Below are positions 63,139-64,000 of a stretch of DNA of 64,000 bases, piece after piece. The position numbers were made by a program, and so were the translations under genes. The notes beneath the pieces were generated by a model, which worked only from the letters and a program-made list of their open reading frames with translations, had not been told where the DNA came from and ran no database searches. This DNA comes from an uncultured Rikenellaceae bacterium (GTDB lineage Bacteria > Bacteroidota > Bacteroidia > Bacteroidales > Rikenellaceae). The stretch lies in NCBI GenBank assembly GCA_946486375.1, contig CAMLTW010000005.1, positions 1 to 64,000 of the forward strand. The letters are read 5' to 3'. How positions within the stretch are numbered: the stretch's first letter is position 1; the number at the start of each line of letters is the position of its first letter.

Positions 63139-64000
63139 ATGAGTTTAGTAACAGGCATCATCAAATTGTTTTTCGGAACCAAGGCAGAAAAAGACCGGAA
63201 AGAAATCCAACCCTATGTGGACAAGATTCAGGCGGTCTATCCCGAAATCGACCGGCTGAGCAACGACGAGCTCCGGGCCCTGTCCGAACAGCTGAAACGG
63301 GAAATCCGGGAATACATACAGGCCGACGAAGAAAAGGTGGCCGAGCTGAAAAAGCAGATGGAAGACACGACGGTTTCCATCGACGACAAGGAGCGCACCG
63401 GCAAGGAACTGGACAAACTCGAAAAGGAAATCGACGAAAAGATCGAGAAAAAGCTGCTGGAAATCCTGCCGCAGGCTTTCTCGATCGTGAAATCGACCGC
63501 GCGCCGCTTCACCGAAAACCCGGAAATCGAAGTGACGGCCAACGACTTCGACCGGGAACTGGCGACCGACCGGGATTTCGTCCGGATCGAAGGCGACAAA
63601 GCGATTTACAGCAACAGCTGGATGGCCGGCGGGAACAAGGTCACGTGGGACATGGTTCACTACGACAGTCAGCTATTCGGGGGCGTCGTGCTCCATCTGG
63701 GGAAAATCGCTGAAATGGCGACCGGGGAAGGGAAAACGCTGGTGGCCACGCTGCCGGTGTTCCTGAACGCCCTGGCGGGGAAAGGGGTGCATCTGGTGAC
63801 GGTGAACGACTATCTGGCCCGACGCGACTCGGAATGGATGGGACCGATCTACCAGTTCCACGGACTGTCCGTGGACTGCATCGACAAGCACCAGCCCAAC
63901 TCGGACGCGCGCAGGAAAGCCTACCTGGCCGATATCACCTTCGGTACCAACAACGAATACGGGTTCGACTACCTGCGGGACAACATGGCCATTTCGCCGG
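63139..64000 (+). CDS. secA: Protein translocase ATPase SecA (N-terminal part)
   Basis: SecA drives preproteins through SecYEG with ATP. The reading frame is open from ATG 63139 to the window edge (287 codons seen). It has the SecA N-terminus ([20 protein letters not shown]) and a long charged insertion (about residues 55-120) usual for Bacteroidota, where SecA exceeds 1000 residues. Walker A is [14 protein letters not shown] (near residues 193-206). [15 protein letters not shown] and [18 protein letters not shown] are also diagnostic. The gene continues beyond the window. Confidence 0.97.
   Translation, partial: MSLVTGIIKLFFGTKAEKDRKEIQPYVDKIQAVYPEIDRLSNDELRALSEQLKREIREYIQADEEKVAELKKQMEDTTVSIDDKERTGKELDKLEKEIDEKIEKKLLEILPQAFSIVKSTARRFTENPEIEVTANDFDRELATDRDFVRIEGDKAIYSNSWMAGGNKVTWDMVHYDSQLFGGVVLHLGKIAEMATGEGKTLVATLPVFLNALAGKGVHLVTVNDYLARRDSEWMGPIYQFHGLSVDCIDKHQPNSDARRKAYLADITFGTNNEYGFDYLRDNMAISP

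Overview
The window is about 64 kb of a single chromosome with uniformly GC-rich coding sequence and no sign of plasmid or phage. It comes from a member of the Bacteroidota, most likely order Bacteroidales and probably close to Alistipes/Rikenellaceae (the family placement is inference). The evidence is the Bacteroidota promoter box TAnnTTTG in front of many genes, sometimes with TTTG 19-20 bases upstream. Ribosome binding sites are weak, and the ATP synthase operon starts with atpD-atpC. Lineage-typical families include BatD/BatE, DUF4492 next to cydA, DUF4286, DUF2851, GSCFA and a SecA with a long N-terminal insertion. No rRNA, tRNA, CRISPR array, insertion sequence or integrase was recognised.

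Layout. 1-5.7 kb: a leftward K+/H+ antiporter, then a TPR lipoprotein-like secreted protein with an MFS transporter. 5.9-10.4 kb (rightward): purA with an OmpA-like lipoprotein, obgE, and an AraC-type regulator. 10.4-24.5 kb (leftward): a small secreted protein, then a near-gapless run that reads atpD-C-B-E-F-H-A-G, RND adaptor, RND pump, outer membrane channel, lpxA. 24.7-32.6 kb: a YgjP-type peptidase, a coiled-coil membrane protein, rpiB, DUF4492-cydA-cydB, pyrF and prfA. 32.7-42.9 kb (leftward): a secreted protein with a duplicated LTPxEQ domain, guaB, rex-ribF, batD-batE-recR-proC and a ClC channel with CBS domains. 43.1-51.1 kb: yebC, a frameshifted DUF2059 protein, class I fumarase, an O-antigen-type flippase, an asparagine-synthetase-like protein, rplU-rpmA-rpsT and a DUF4286 protein. 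51.2-54.6 kb (rightward): panB, rfbC, fucO and a secreted unknown. 54.9-57.7 kb (leftward): mmdA with its biotin carrier, and ispE. 57.8-64 kb (rightward): GSCFA protein, zinc-ribbon membrane protein, a degenerate alkaline-phosphatase-superfamily protein, SufE, a DUF59/SufT-like protein, DUF2851 and the start of secA.

Metabolic reading. Cytochrome bd, a proton-type F1Fo ATP synthase, class I fumarase, a methylmalonyl-CoA carboxyl-transfer module and the NADH-sensing repressor Rex fit a gut-type anaerobe that ferments to succinate and propionate and tolerates traces of oxygen.

Most interesting observations. (1) A ~70-base leader element of fixed geometry occurs three times, in front of rpiB, rex-ribF and batD-batE-recR-proC. 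It has a TATnTTTGCA box, GGATA exactly 13 bases from the box start, a second GGATA 15-17 bases further, and a second TTTG box about 60-65 bases from the first. (2) The alkaline-phosphatase-like protein appears to have lost most metal ligands. (3) RibF seems to have lost its riboflavin kinase domain. (4) The DUF2059 gene is frameshifted in a run of seven G. (5) RpiB has an altered active-site loop. (6) The ATP synthase operon runs into a drug-efflux operon with only 8 bases between them.
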